In this document: one piece after another, positions 9,743 to 18,681 of the stretch | How the letters are laid out: every line of letters begins with the position of its first letter | Position numbering within the stretch: position 1 is the first letter of the stretch | Assembly: GCF_020523825.1 (NCBI RefSeq) | Contig: NZ_JAJALK010000010.1 | Location: 1 to 64,000 of the forward strand | Length of the DNA: 64,000 bases | Source of the DNA: Methylobacterium brachiatum | GTDB lineage: Bacteria > Pseudomonadota > Alphaproteobacteria > Rhizobiales > Beijerinckiaceae | Reading direction: 5' to 3' | Program-made: the position numbers and the translations under genes | Notes under the pieces: model-generated | Told to the model about the DNA's origin: nothing | The model's database searches: none | What the model saw: only the letters and a program-made list of their open reading frames with translations

Positions 9743-10051
9743 TCAGCAGCCGATGCACACACTCGTGTTGAGCCCGCCCCGGGGCGCCCGCGCGATCCCG
9801 TGCCGGCCGACCCGGCGCCCGCCATAGACGCCGTAGACCGGCGCGTGCGGCTGGAACTGGACGTTGCGCTGGAACTGCTGGTTCAGCGTGTTGTAGTCGG
9901 AGACCCGCTGCTGGTTGAGGGTGCGGATCTGGCTCTGCAGGGCGAACGAGGCGTTGGCCGCGTTCGGGTCGTTCGGCTGCACCTGCGCCCGGGCGGCGCC
10001 CGCCGGGAGGGCGAGCGCCAGGGCGAGGAACGCGCGGGGGAAGGCGCGCAT
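9743..10051 (-). CDS. Small secreted hypothetical protein
   Basis: A 102-residue protein of unknown function. The N-terminus MRAFPRAFLALALALPAG followed by ARAQ is a clear Sec signal peptide cut after about residue 22. The mature part has a Gln/Asn-rich helical segment (SQIRTLNQQRVSDYNTLNQQ) and a Gly/Arg-rich tail that ends in VCIGC. The two terminal cysteines may form a disulfide. The start at 10051 puts the signal peptide first. The gene stands alone between purD and the oxalate decarboxylase gene, on the same strand as both. Confidence 0.7.
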   Translation of the reverse strand: MRAFPRAFLALALALPAGAARAQVQPNDPNAANASFALQSQIRTLNQQRVSDYNTLNQQFQRNVQFQPHAPVYGVYGGRRVGRHGIARAPRGGLNTSVCIGC

Positions 10052-10126
10052 CTGTCTCTCCGTGATCAGGCCTGAATATTGTCCATCCCATCGACGCATC
10101 CAGGCTCGATCAGGTTCCTGGCCGCG

Positions 10127-11356
10127 TCAACCCGGCACGACCGGCGTCTTGGTCTGCGACAGGGCGTCGATCTGTTTGGGATCCAGCCCGGTATGGGCCT
10201 GCACCAGGGGATGCGGGGTCAGCGCCAGCCACTGGTTCAGCGAGATGTCGGCGTAGCGCGGGCTCTTGAACATCTCCAGGAAGGTCAGCGTCGTGTCGCC
10301 AGTATTCTCGATGTAGTGACCCATGGCGTAGGGCACGTAGCCGACGTCGCCGGCCTGGTAGTCGAAGGTGCGGGCCTTCGATTCCGAACCGAACACCGTC
10401 ATCCGGCCCTTGCCCGAGAGGTAGTACTGCCACTCGTCGCTGTTGGGGTGCCAGTGCAGCTCGCGCAGCCCCCCGGGCTCGACCTCGACCAATGCCGCCG
10501 CGATCGTCACCGAGGCCGGAAACACCGTGGAATCGGTGATGCGCACGCGCCCGCTCCTGGTGCGGATCGGCTCCTGCGCCAGCATCCGGTGGCTGAAGGT
10601 CTTCGGGACGTCGCCGGCGCCGCCCATCTTGTCGGCCGCGAGCGGGCCGGGCGTCGGCCCGGGGAAGATGTAGAGTTCCTTCTCGGGGATCTTGGCCAGC
10701 GCGCTCTCGGGCACGCCGAGGTTCTTGGCCAGGATGTCTTTCGGCGTGTGCGCCAGCCAGTCGGTCAGCAGGAAGGTCGAATCCTCCGAGAAGCCGCCGT
10801 CGTCGAACACCAGCAGGAACTCGCAGCCGTCGACCCCGTCGGCGGCGAGCCCCTGGATCGAATGCGGGATGCCGCCCGGGAAGTACCAGAGGTCGCCCTC
10901 GCCGACATCGTCCGCGAAGGTGCGCCCGTCCTGGTCGACCGCGGTGATCCGGGCCTTGCCCTTGATCATGTAGGCCCACTCGGCCTCCTTGTGCCAGTGC
11001 ATCTCGCGGACCACGCCGGCCTTGAGCCGCATGTTGACCCCGGCCATGGCCTTGGAGATCGGCAGCTCGCGCACCGTGGTCTGGCGCGCCCAGCCGCCCT
11101 CTTCCAGGCGCATGTGGCTGTCGCTGAACGACCATTTCAGGTTCGGCATCGTGCCGTGGTCGGTGGCCGGCGGCGCCTGGGTGAAGGGCTCCTCGGCGGC
11201 CCGGGGATCGTTGGTCGGGCCCAGGATGTCGGCGCCCTTCGAGCCGCGCCGGGGCAGGGGGGCGGCAGGAGCGGGGGCGGTCTGGGCCAGGGCGGGGGAT
11301 GCCATCATCGCACCGCCGGCGGCGGCGATCATGGAGCGCCGGGAGATCTCGGTCAT
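10127..11356 (-). CDS. oxdC: Oxalate decarboxylase, bicupin, with Tat signal
   Basis: A 409-residue bicupin that converts oxalate to formate and CO2 with manganese. The N-terminus has a twin-arginine signal, ISRRSMIAAAGG, ending in ALAQ, so folded enzyme is exported to the periplasm. Both cupin metal sites are visible as HWHKEAEW in domain 1 and HWHPNSDEW in domain 2. The lid of domain 1 reads FSEDSTF, matching the Bacillus OxdC SENST lid. Its Glu favours decarboxylase over oxidase activity. The ATG at 11356 places the Tat motif correctly. Formate from this reaction could feed formate oxidation in a methylotroph (inference). Confidence 0.9.
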   Translation of the reverse strand: MTEISRRSMIAAAGGAMMASPALAQTAPAPAAPLPRRGSKGADILGPTNDPRAAEEPFTQAPPATDHGTMPNLKWSFSDSHMRLEEGGWARQTTVRELPISKAMAGVNMRLKAGVVREMHWHKEAEWAYMIKGKARITAVDQDGRTFADDVGEGDLWYFPGGIPHSIQGLAADGVDGCEFLLVFDDGGFSEDSTFLLTDWLAHTPKDILAKNLGVPESALAKIPEKELYIFPGPTPGPLAADKMGGAGDVPKTFSHRMLAQEPIRTRSGRVRITDSTVFPASVTIAAALVEVEPGGLRELHWHPNSDEWQYYLSGKGRMTVFGSESKARTFDYQAGDVGYVPYAMGHYIENTGDTTLTFLEMFKSPRYADISLNQWLALTPHPLVQAHTGLDPKQIDALSQTKTPVVPG

Positions 11357-11662
11357 CGCGTCTCGGTCTGTTGAAGCGCGCCGTCGAAGCGGGGACCGGT
11401 TCGGCGTCCGCGCGCGGTGGAACACGGGCGCGGAGCCAGGCTCGCTCGCCCCACGATCGGGCCGCTCCGGCTCCGTCGCGAGGGTAACCGGCCGGTTCAC
11501 CGGAGGATCCAGCACATGATCGTGCGCTGCGGCATCTCGCCCGGACCCCGGGCGTGGTCTATGAATTGAATACGATATTGGATGTGCTCCGGTCGGCGGG
11601 CGCCGGCCGCAGGGCGGGGCGCCCCTGCGACGGAGGACGTTCGGCGCGACCCGAGGACCAGG
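11357..11662. promoter_or_regulatory. Divergent region between oxdC and an efflux adaptor gene
   Basis: This 306-base region has no gene. A short AT-richer stretch, ATGAATTGAATACGATATTG, lies at 11561-11580 and is the most promoter-like part. The rest is GC-rich with no clear operator. Confidence 0.3.
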
Positions 11663-12934
11663 ATGGCGGACCGGGACAGTTCAGCCGCGCGCGAGGCCGG
11701 CGGCCCCGCGCGACGCGGCCGCCTGTGGGTCGGCCTGCTGGCGCTGGCGGGAGTCGGGTTCCTGGGCTACCGCCACTGGCCGGACCCGTCCCGGGCGGCG
11801 ACCCCGCCGTCCCAAACGGCCCCGAAACCCCAGACCGTGCGGGTCGCCAAGGCCCAGCGGGCCTCCGACACGCTCAGCCTCACCCAGACCGGCACCGCCC
11901 AGGCCTTCGACACGGCGAGCCTCTATCCCCGGGCCACCGGCTACATCGTCGAGCGCAAGGTCGATATCGGCTCGCACGTGAAGAAGGGCGACCTGCTGTT
12001 CCGGATCAGCGCGCCGGATCTCGACCAGCAGCTCGTCCAGGCGCAGGCGCAGGTGCTGCAATTGCAGGCGGCGCTGATCCAGGCGCGCGCGATGGTCGAC
12101 CAAGCCGAAGCCAACCGCCACCTCGCGGACGTGACCAACCGGCGGACCTCGACGCTCGCCGGCACCGGCGCCGAGACCCGGCAGAATGCCGACACCTCGC
12201 AGGCCGGGGTGCTGGCGCAGAGCGCCAATGTCGACGCCGTCAAGGCGGCCGTGAAGGTCGCGGAGGCCAACATCGCCGCCCAGGAGGCCCAGGTCGCCCG
12301 GCTCAAGGTGCTGACGGGCTTCGAGGAGATCCGGGCGCCGTTCGACGGGGTCGTGACCACCCGCAACACCGATGTCGGCGACGCGGTCACGGCGGACACC
12401 AATACGGGTGCGCCGCTGCTGACGCTGGCCCGGGACGACGTGCTGCGCCTGGCGGTGAACGTGCCGCTCTACGCGGCCGACGGCGTCCGCGACGGCCTGG
12501 AGGCCAAGGCCGAGGTGGCGCAGCTCCCCGGGAAGGTCTTCCCCGGCCGGGTCTCGCGCTCGTCGACGACCCTGCTCCACGCCTCCCGCACCCTGGTGAC
12601 GCAGGTCGACATCCCCAACCCCGACCGCGCCCTCCAGGCCGGCCTCTACATCACCCTGACGCTGGCGATCCCGCGGGTCTCCCCCGCCGTGACGGTGCCG
12701 AGCGACGCCCTGATCTTCGACCAGAACGGCACCCGGGTGGCGGTGGTGGAGTCGGGCCAGGACGGGAGCCGGCGGGTGCGGATGCGCCCGGTCACGATCT
12801 TCCGCCAGACCGGGTCCACGCTGGAGCTTCGCACCGGCCTCGACGGCGGCGAGCAGGTCGTGGTCGGGCCGCCGGCCTCATTGCGCGACGGCGACGCGGT
12901 CGCCCTGCGGGCGGAGGGCAAGGCCGGGACGTGA
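11663..12934 (+). CDS. RND efflux periplasmic adaptor (membrane fusion protein), orphan
   Basis: A 423-residue HlyD/MFP-family adaptor. A single N-terminal membrane anchor (LWVGLLALAGVGFLGY) is followed by a lipoyl-like domain (ATGYIVERKVDIGSHVKKGDLL). A coiled-coil hairpin follows (about 110-210, Ala/Gln-rich), then the second lipoyl half (IRAPFDGVVTTRNTDVGDAV), the beta-barrel and the membrane-proximal domain. Such proteins join an inner-membrane RND pump to an outer-membrane channel. No pump or channel gene lies beside it; the next gene is glucose dehydrogenase. It may serve a pump encoded elsewhere. The start at 11663 has GAGGACCAGG upstream. Confidence 0.85.
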   Translation: MADRDSSAAREAGGPARRGRLWVGLLALAGVGFLGYRHWPDPSRAATPPSQTAPKPQTVRVAKAQRASDTLSLTQTGTAQAFDTASLYPRATGYIVERKVDIGSHVKKGDLLFRISAPDLDQQLVQAQAQVLQLQAALIQARAMVDQAEANRHLADVTNRRTSTLAGTGAETRQNADTSQAGVLAQSANVDAVKAAVKVAEANIAAQEAQVARLKVLTGFEEIRAPFDGVVTTRNTDVGDAVTADTNTGAPLLTLARDDVLRLAVNVPLYAADGVRDGLEAKAEVAQLPGKVFPGRVSRSSTTLLHASRTLVTQVDIPNPDRALQAGLYITLTLAIPRVSPAVTVPSDALIFDQNGTRVAVVESGQDGSRRVRMRPVTIFRQTGSTLELRTGLDGGEQVVVGPPASLRDGDAVALRAEGKAGT

Positions 12935-13108
12935 GGAGCGGCCGGGCTGCGGGTCCCGCCCTCGGTCCGCCGCCGTACGAACCGCACAGCTTGAGGCCAG
13001 CTACAGCGAAGATAAGCCGCCCGACTCGGGGCATTGCGCGGGTATTCTGTCCGGCATCCCCCAAGATCCACCCTTTTCGTCCGGATCAAGAGAGCGGGTT
13101 CCATCGCA

Positions 13109-15538
13109 ATGGCAGTCAAACTCCTGGGATTGTTGACAGCTATACTGGGCTTAGCCCTGATCGGCTTCGGATACAAGCTTGCGTCGGTCGGCGGATCGGC
13201 GTTCTACGTCTGGATCGGCCTCGGCCTGCTCGCCGCCGGGATCCAGCTCGCCCGGCGCCGCCAGAGCGGGTTCTGGCTCTACGCGCTCACCCTGGCGGCC
13301 GCCTTCGCCTGGACGATCCAGGAGGTCGGCTTCGACAAGTGGCAATGGATCCCGCGCGGCGCGCTGATCCTGTTCCTCGGCCTGCTGCTGTCCCTGCCCT
13401 TCGTGCCGTCCGGCCTGCGGGACGGGCCGCGCGACCCCTGGGCGCCGCGCTTGGGGAACGGGCCGCTGGCCCTGCGCGCCGTCGTGGCGCTCCTGACGAT
13501 CCTGGGTGTCGCGGCGTGGTTCGTCGATCCGGTCGAGACGCGGGGCAGCCTGCCGAAGGTCGCGCAGGCCGGCAACGCCGCCATCGACCCGAGCGGCGTC
13601 CCCTATCCGGCCGACGACTGGGTCGCGTATGGCGGCACCAATCTGGGCCAGCGCTACTCGGCGCTGAAGGACATCGATACCGGCAACGTCCGGACCCTGA
13701 AGGTCGCCTGGGAGCACCATACCGGCGACCTGCGCGAGGGCGACAGCAAGGATTCGAAGGAATACACCTTCGAGGCGACGCCCATCAAAGTGAACGGGCT
13801 GCTGTATCTCTGCACCCCGCACAGCATCGTCCAGGCGCTGGAGCCGGAGACCGGCAAGCTGGTCTGGGCCTTCGATCCCAAGATGCAGCGGGACGCCCAG
13901 TACCAGCACCAGACCTGCCGCGGCGTGTCCTACAACGACTCGGCCGCCTACGCGCCGCCGGCCGAGGCCGATCCGGCCACCGCCCAGGCGGCCGCGGCGG
14001 CCATCGCCGAATGCCCGCGCCGGATCATCGCGGCCTCGGTGGACGCCAAGCTCTACGCCCTGAACGCCGATACCGGCGCCCCGTGCAGGAGCTTCGGCAC
14101 CGACGGCGCGGTCGATCTGAAGGCGCAGATGCCCGGCCTGCAGCGGGCGACCTACCAGCAGACCTCGGCGCCGCTGGTGACCCGGGACCTCGTGATCCTC
14201 GGCAGCGCCATCGCCGACAATTACTACGAGACCAACCCGTCGGGAGCGATCCGCGCCTACGACGTGCGCACCGGCGCGATCGTGTGGAAGTTCGACGCCG
14301 GCAAGCCCGACGACACCGCGCCGCTCAAACCGGGCGAGCTCTACGAGCCGAACTCGGCGGTGGCCTGGACCCAGCTCTCGGCCGACGAGGGTTTGGGCCA
14401 GGTCTACGTGCCGTTCGGCAACCGCTCGCCCGACCAGGTCGGCGTGTCCCGGTCCAAGACGGACGAGGCCTTCATCGACGCCCTGGCGGCCCTCGACCTC
14501 AAGACCGGCCGGCTGATCTGGAAGTTCCAGACCGCGTATCATGACCTGTGGGACCGGGATAACCCGTCCCAGCCGGTGCTGCTGACCCTGCCGCACAAGG
14601 GTGAAGCGGTGCCGGCGATCCTGATCCCGACCAAGATCGGCAACATCTGGGTCCTGGATCGCCGCACGGGCGAGCCGATCGTGCCGGTGGAGCAGATGAA
14701 GGTCTCCACCCAGACCGACATCCCGGGCGAGACCCTGTCGCCGGTCCAGCCGATGTCGGCGCTGAACTTCACCCCGGCGCCGCTCACCGAGGCGGCCATG
14801 TGGGGCACGACGCCGTTCGACCAGATCCAGTGCCGCATCGCGTTCCGGTCGAACCGCTACGACGGCAACCCGTTCACGCCGCCCCAGGCGTCGGGCGGCT
14901 CGATCGTCTGGCCGGGCAATATCGGGGTGTTCAACTGGGGCTCCGTGGCCGTCGATCCGGTCAACCACTGGATGATCGCGACGCCGCAATACCTACCCTA
15001 CATCTACCAGCTGTACCGGCGCCCCGCGGGCGAGCCGAACAAGCGGCTGTTCTCGACCGATCCGGAATCCAAGCCCGGCAACGAGAATCTCGGCGGCCCC
15101 TACGCGGTGTCGATCGCCCATATGCGCTCGGCCCTCGGCGTGCCCTGCAACGCGCCGCCCTGGGGCGTGCGGGTCGGGGTGAACCTCGCGGACGGCACCA
15201 CGGCGTGGAAGCACCGCAACGGCACGGTGGCGGGCCAGAAGGTCGCCGGCCTCGCCGTGCCGATCCCGTTCGAGATGGGCATGCTGGCCCATGGCGGCAC
15301 CCTGACCACGGCCGGCGGCGTCGCCTTCGCGGGCGCCACCCTCGACGACCTGATCCGCGGCTACGACATGCAGACTGGCGAGACCCTCTGGTCCATGAAG
15401 CTGCCCGCGGGCGGCCAGGCGACGCCGATGACCTACCGGGGCAAGGACGGGAAGCAATACGTGGTGATCGCCGCCGGCGGCCACGGCTCGCTCGGCACCA
15501 CGCCGGGCGACTCGGTCATCGCTTACCGGCTCGACTGA
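13109..15538 (+). CDS. gcd: Membrane-bound PQQ-dependent glucose/quinate-type dehydrogenase
   Basis: An 809-residue quinoprotein of the GCD family. Five predicted transmembrane helices occupy about residues 1-135. A long periplasmic eight-bladed propeller follows, starting at the family motif DDWVAYGGTNLGQRYSALKDI and containing tryptophan-docking repeats. Such enzymes oxidise glucose or similar polyols or aldoses in the periplasm and pass electrons to ubiquinone. The exact substrate cannot be told from sequence. The ATG at 13109 precedes the first hydrophobic helix. The paired DapA-family gene downstream is convergent, and a composite repeat ends the transcript. PQQ enzymes are abundant in methylotrophs. 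Confidence 0.9.
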   Translation: MAVKLLGLLTAILGLALIGFGYKLASVGGSAFYVWIGLGLLAAGIQLARRRQSGFWLYALTLAAAFAWTIQEVGFDKWQWIPRGALILFLGLLLSLPFVPSGLRDGPRDPWAPRLGNGPLALRAVVALLTILGVAAWFVDPVETRGSLPKVAQAGNAAIDPSGVPYPADDWVAYGGTNLGQRYSALKDIDTGNVRTLKVAWEHHTGDLREGDSKDSKEYTFEATPIKVNGLLYLCTPHSIVQALEPETGKLVWAFDPKMQRDAQYQHQTCRGVSYNDSAAYAPPAEADPATAQAAAAAIAECPRRIIAASVDAKLYALNADTGAPCRSFGTDGAVDLKAQMPGLQRATYQQTSAPLVTRDLVILGSAIADNYYETNPSGAIRAYDVRTGAIVWKFDAGKPDDTAPLKPGELYEPNSAVAWTQLSADEGLGQVYVPFGNRSPDQVGVSRSKTDEAFIDALAALDLKTGRLIWKFQTAYHDLWDRDNPSQPVLLTLPHKGEAVPAILIPTKIGNIWVLDRRTGEPIVPVEQMKVSTQTDIPGETLSPVQPMSALNFTPAPLTEAAMWGTTPFDQIQCRIAFRSNRYDGNPFTPPQASGGSIVWPGNIGVFNWGSVAVDPVNHWMIATPQYLPYIYQLYRRPAGEPNKRLFSTDPESKPGNENLGGPYAVSIAHMRSALGVPCNAPPWGVRVGVNLADGTTAWKHRNGTVAGQKVAGLAVPIPFEMGMLAHGGTLTTAGGVAFAGATLDDLIRGYDMQTGETLWSMKLPAGGQATPMTYRGKDGKQYVVIAAGGHGSLGTTPGDSVIAYRLD

Positions 15539-15542
15539 GCGG

Positions 15543-15644
15543 AGATTCCAAAGGGCTGAGCCCTTTGGCGGGGTATCGGGGCAGAGCCCCGATGATGCAG
15601 GGCTCTGCCCTGCACCCGCACACGGTCACAGACCTTGTGAATCC
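15543..15644. repeat. Composite palindromic repeat, full copy 2 (between gcd and a DapA-family gene)
   Basis: It has the layout of the copy at 8207: TTCCAAAGGGC with GCCCTTTGG on the gcd side, a CGGGGC-GAGCCCCG stem, a GCAGGGC-GCCCTGC stem, and a degenerate AAGGTC stem on the other side. It begins five bases after the gcd stop. It overlaps the last codons of the minus-strand gene, whose C-terminal residues SDSQGL are encoded by repeat sequence. Confidence 0.8.
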
Positions 15645-16573
15645 GACAGCTTCGCCCGCGCATCCGTGCGGGCGAGGCGGGCCAGCAGGTACTCGATCTC
15701 GGCCTTGGCCTGCGGGGTGAGCGCCTGGGACGGCTTGCGCTGGGCGTCAGACGAAAAAATCCCCCGGCGCTGGAACACGTATTTGCGCACGGCGAGGCCC
15801 AGCGGGCCCTGCTGCTGCTCGTAGCGCAAATAGGGCAGGTGGGCGTCGAACAGGTCGTGGGCGGCGTCGCGCTCGCCGGCCCGGCCGAGGCGGACCACGT
15901 CGACCAGCATCTCCGGGAAGGCGTAGCCGGTATTGGCCCCGTCGGCCCCGCGCTCGGTCTCGAAGTCCAGGAACAGGCCGCCATTGCCGACCAGGATCGC
16001 GATGTGGCGCATCGAGCCGTCGGCCTCGAAGCCCCGCAGGGTCGAGATCTTCTCCAGCCCCGGCCAGTCCTCGTGCTTGAGCATCACGCAGGACGGGTTC
16101 TCGGACACGATCCGGCGGATCACGCCCGGTGTCATCTGGACCGAGAAGGTGAGGGGGTAATCCTGCAGGACGAAGGGCACGTCCGGCCCGATCGCCTCGA
16201 CGGCGTTGCGGTAATAGCCAACCACCTGGTCGTCGGTGCGCAGGGTGTTCGGCGGCGCGATCATCACGCCGGCCGCGCCCATCGCCATCACCTCGCGGGC
16301 GAGCGCCCGCATGGCCGCGAAGCCCGGCGCCGTCACGCCGACGATCACCGGCAGCCGGGTGCGCCCGAGGACCTGCTTCGCGACGGCGAGCCCTTCGTCA
16401 TGGTCGAGCTTGCCCGCCTCGCCGAGCTGGCCGAGGATGGTCAGGCCGTCGACGCCCGCGGCCCCGAAAAAATCGGTCATCCGGTCGAGGGAGACCGCGT
16501 CGATCCGGCCGTCCGGATGGAACGGCGTCGGGGCGATCGGCACGACGCCGCGGAGATCGCTGGTGAGGGGCAT
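15626..16573 (-). CDS. Dihydrodipicolinate synthase (DapA)-family lyase/dehydratase
   Basis: A 315-residue class I aldolase-fold enzyme. The Schiff-base lysine is Lys166 (VMLKHED) and the partner tyrosine is Tyr139 (LQDYPL). The N-terminal PIAPTPFHPDGRID signature is present. It is probably not the lysine-synthesis DapA, because it lies next to a complete sugar importer on the same strand. Sugar-acid enzymes of this family include 2-keto-3-deoxy-acid dehydratases and aldolases, which would fit. The gap to the permease gene is 120 bases with the same direction in reverse order, so co-transcription is plausible: the importer is upstream on the minus strand. Its last residues come from a repeat. 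Confidence 0.85.
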   Translation of the reverse strand: MPLTSDLRGVVPIAPTPFHPDGRIDAVSLDRMTDFFGAAGVDGLTILGQLGEAGKLDHDEGLAVAKQVLGRTRLPVIVGVTAPGFAAMRALAREVMAMGAAGVMIAPPNTLRTDDQVVGYYRNAVEAIGPDVPFVLQDYPLTFSVQMTPGVIRRIVSENPSCVMLKHEDWPGLEKISTLRGFEADGSMRHIAILVGNGGLFLDFETERGADGANTGYAFPEMLVDVVRLGRAGERDAAHDLFDAHLPYLRYEQQQGPLGLAVRKYVFQRRGIFSSDAQRKPSQALTPQAKAEIEYLLARLARTDARAKLSDSQGL

Positions 16574-16693
16574 GCCGGTTCTGTCCTCCGTCGCGCGGCA
16601 AGGGGGCAGCCGAGGGGGCGGCCGCGCGGGCGGGGATCATAGGGCATCCCGCGGAAAGGTGGTCGCCGGCTGTGCCAAAAAGATCCGGCGCCG

Positions 16694-17710
16694 TCAGGGC
16701 CGGGCCTCGGCCGGCCGGACGACCGGCTGCTGCCCGGCGCGGGGGCGGGCGGCCCGACCGGAGCGCCCGGCCAGGGCCACCGAGCCCTGCTGCAGGGCGA
16801 TGAAGGCGAAGAGCAGCAGGCCGGTGGCGATCTTGGTCCACCAGCTCGACAGGGTCCCGTCGAAGGTGATCGCCGTCTGGATCAGGCCGCCGATCATCAC
16901 GCCGAGGAACGTGCCCAGGATGCCGCCCTGGCCGCCGGTGAGCAGCGTGCCGCCGATCACCACGGCGGCGATGGCGTCGAGCTCGACGCCCACCGCCGAG
17001 AGCGGGGTGCCCGAGGCGGTGTCGAGGGAGAACACGATCCCGGCGAGCGCCGCGAGCAGGCTCGACAGGGCGTAGATCGCGATGGTGTTGCGCCCGACCC
17101 GCACGCCCATCAGCCCGGTGGTGTGGCGGCTGCCGCCCAGCGCGTAGACGGTGGCGCCGAAGCGCGTGGCGTGGAGCAGCACCCCGCCCACCAGGAAGAC
17201 GGCCAGCATCACCCCCGCCGTCAGGGTCAGGCGCCCGCCGCCGGGCAGGCTCAGGGACAGGTCGGCGACCGCGCTGTAGAGGGGCGCGTTGATCGGGACC
17301 GACTCGGTGGAGAGCAGGAAGCCCGCGCCCCGGGCCAGGAACATGCCGGCCAGGGTCACGATGAAGGGCGGCATTTCGAAGATGTGGATCAGCGCGCCCA
17401 TCGCGGCGCCGAACAGGGCGGCGGCCCCGAGCACGATCGCGAAGGCGGCGAGCGGCGGGATCCCCCAGCGCTCGATGGCGAGCGCCAGGAACACCGTGGT
17501 GAACCCGACCACCGAGCCGACCGCGAGGTCGATGCCGCCCGAGATGATCACGAAGGTCGTGCCGACCGCGACGATGCCCAGGAAGGCGCTGTCGGTGAGC
17601 AGGTTGCCGACCACCCGGGTGGTCAGGAAGGCGGGGAACTGCGTCGCGCAGAGGCAATAGCCGGCCGCGAACAGGAGCGCGGCGACCAGGACCGGAAGGT
17701 TGCGGCTCAT
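16694..17710 (-). CDS. yjfF: CUT2 sugar ABC transporter permease, YjfF type
   Basis: A 338-residue polytopic permease of the ribose/galactofuranose class (BPD_transp_2). Eight to ten hydrophobic helices are visible. The conserved core has GGIDLAVGSVVGFT, then YALGGSRHTTGLMGVRV and a VVIGGTLLTGGQGGILGT segment. Its ATG overlaps the stop of the preceding permease by one base (TGATG), showing translational coupling. The Arg/Pro-rich tail (about 310-338) is longer than in E. coli YjfF. Together with the next three genes it makes a full importer. Confidence 0.92.
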   Translation of the reverse strand: MSRNLPVLVAALLFAAGYCLCATQFPAFLTTRVVGNLLTDSAFLGIVAVGTTFVIISGGIDLAVGSVVGFTTVFLALAIERWGIPPLAAFAIVLGAAALFGAAMGALIHIFEMPPFIVTLAGMFLARGAGFLLSTESVPINAPLYSAVADLSLSLPGGGRLTLTAGVMLAVFLVGGVLLHATRFGATVYALGGSRHTTGLMGVRVGRNTIAIYALSSLLAALAGIVFSLDTASGTPLSAVGVELDAIAAVVIGGTLLTGGQGGILGTFLGVMIGGLIQTAITFDGTLSSWWTKIATGLLLFAFIALQQGSVALAGRSGRAARPRAGQQPVVRPAEARP

Positions 17711-18681
17711 CACGGCTTCCGCAGCAGCAGGGTCAGGCCCGAGAGGCGGGGCGACTGGAGCAGGAGCACCGCCAGCACCACCGCCGCCTTGACCACGAGG
17801 TTCAGTTCCGGCGGCAGGCCGGAGAGCAGGATTCCGGTGTTCATCGCCTGGATGATGAAGGCGCCGAGCACCGCCAGCCACAGGCTGAACCGCCCGCCGA
17901 GCAGGGACGAGCCGGCCACCACCACGGCCAGGATCGCGTCGAGCTCCAGCCACAGGCCGGCATTGTTGGCGTCCGCGCCCAGGATGTCGGCGGCCGCGAC
18001 CACGCCGGCGAGCGCCGCGCAGAGGCCGCTCCAGGCATAGACCGCCACCGTCACCGACCGTGTGTCGATGCCGGCGAGCGCGCTGGCCCGGGCATTGCCG
18101 CCGGTCGCCTCGATCATCAGGCCGAGCGCCGAGCCGCGCACCAGGGCGAGCGTGAGGAGCAGCATGACGAGGACCAGCACCACCGGCATCGGCACGCCGA
18201 GCAGGGCTCCCCCGCCCAGGAAGGCGAGATCGGGCGACGTGAAGGTGACGATGCGCCCCTCGGTGATCAGCTGGGCGATGCCCCGGCCGGCGACCATCAG
18301 GATCAGGGTGGCGACGATCGGCTGGATCCGCAGGCTCGCCACCAGCAAGCCGTTCCACAGCCCGCAGGCGAGCCCGGTGCCGAGGGCGGCGGCGAGGACC
18401 ACCGGGAGGGGGTAGCTGTCCGCGAGGCTGGCCGCGACCGCGCCCGCGATGGCCATCACGGCGCCCACCGACAGGTCGATGCCGCCGGTGGCCACCACCA
18501 GCACCATGCCGAGCGACAGGAGCGCCACCGGCGCGCCGCGGTTGAACACGTCGACCAGGCTGCCGAACAGGCGCCCGTCCTGGAGATGCACCGCGAGGAA
18601 TTGCGGCGAGGCGAGCCGGTCGGCCAGGAGCACGGCCGCGAAAGCGAGGAGCTGGGGCGCTCCGGAGCGAAGGACGCGCAT
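17710..18681 (-). CDS. ytfT: CUT2 sugar ABC transporter permease, YtfT type
   Basis: A 323-residue inner-membrane permease of the same class as its neighbour. The core has ATGGIDLSVGAVMAIAGAV and VVVAGSSLLGGRFSLWLAV. It forms the heterodimeric channel with the YjfF-type subunit. Both ends overlap neighbours by one base, giving TGATG junctions with the ATPase gene upstream and the second permease downstream. The unit is therefore one operon. Confidence 0.92.
   Translation of the reverse strand: MRVLRSGAPQLLAFAAVLLADRLASPQFLAVHLQDGRLFGSLVDVFNRGAPVALLSLGMVLVVATGGIDLSVGAVMAIAGAVAASLADSYPLPVVLAAALGTGLACGLWNGLLVASLRIQPIVATLILMVAGRGIAQLITEGRIVTFTSPDLAFLGGGALLGVPMPVVLVLVMLLLTLALVRGSALGLMIEATGGNARASALAGIDTRSVTVAVYAWSGLCAALAGVVAAADILGADANNAGLWLELDAILAVVVAGSSLLGGRFSLWLAVLGAFIIQAMNTGILLSGLPPELNLVVKAAVVLAVLLLQSPRLSGLTLLLRKP

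Noticed and set aside
11554..14544. Very long plus-strand frame (996 codons) across the adaptor and gcd genes
   Set aside because: Low-complexity Arg/Pro/Gly translation with no motif; two real genes occupy the other frame.
13151..14989. Long minus-strand frame opposite gcd
   Set aside because: Shadow of gcd; Asp/Arg/Gly-rich translation without domain features.
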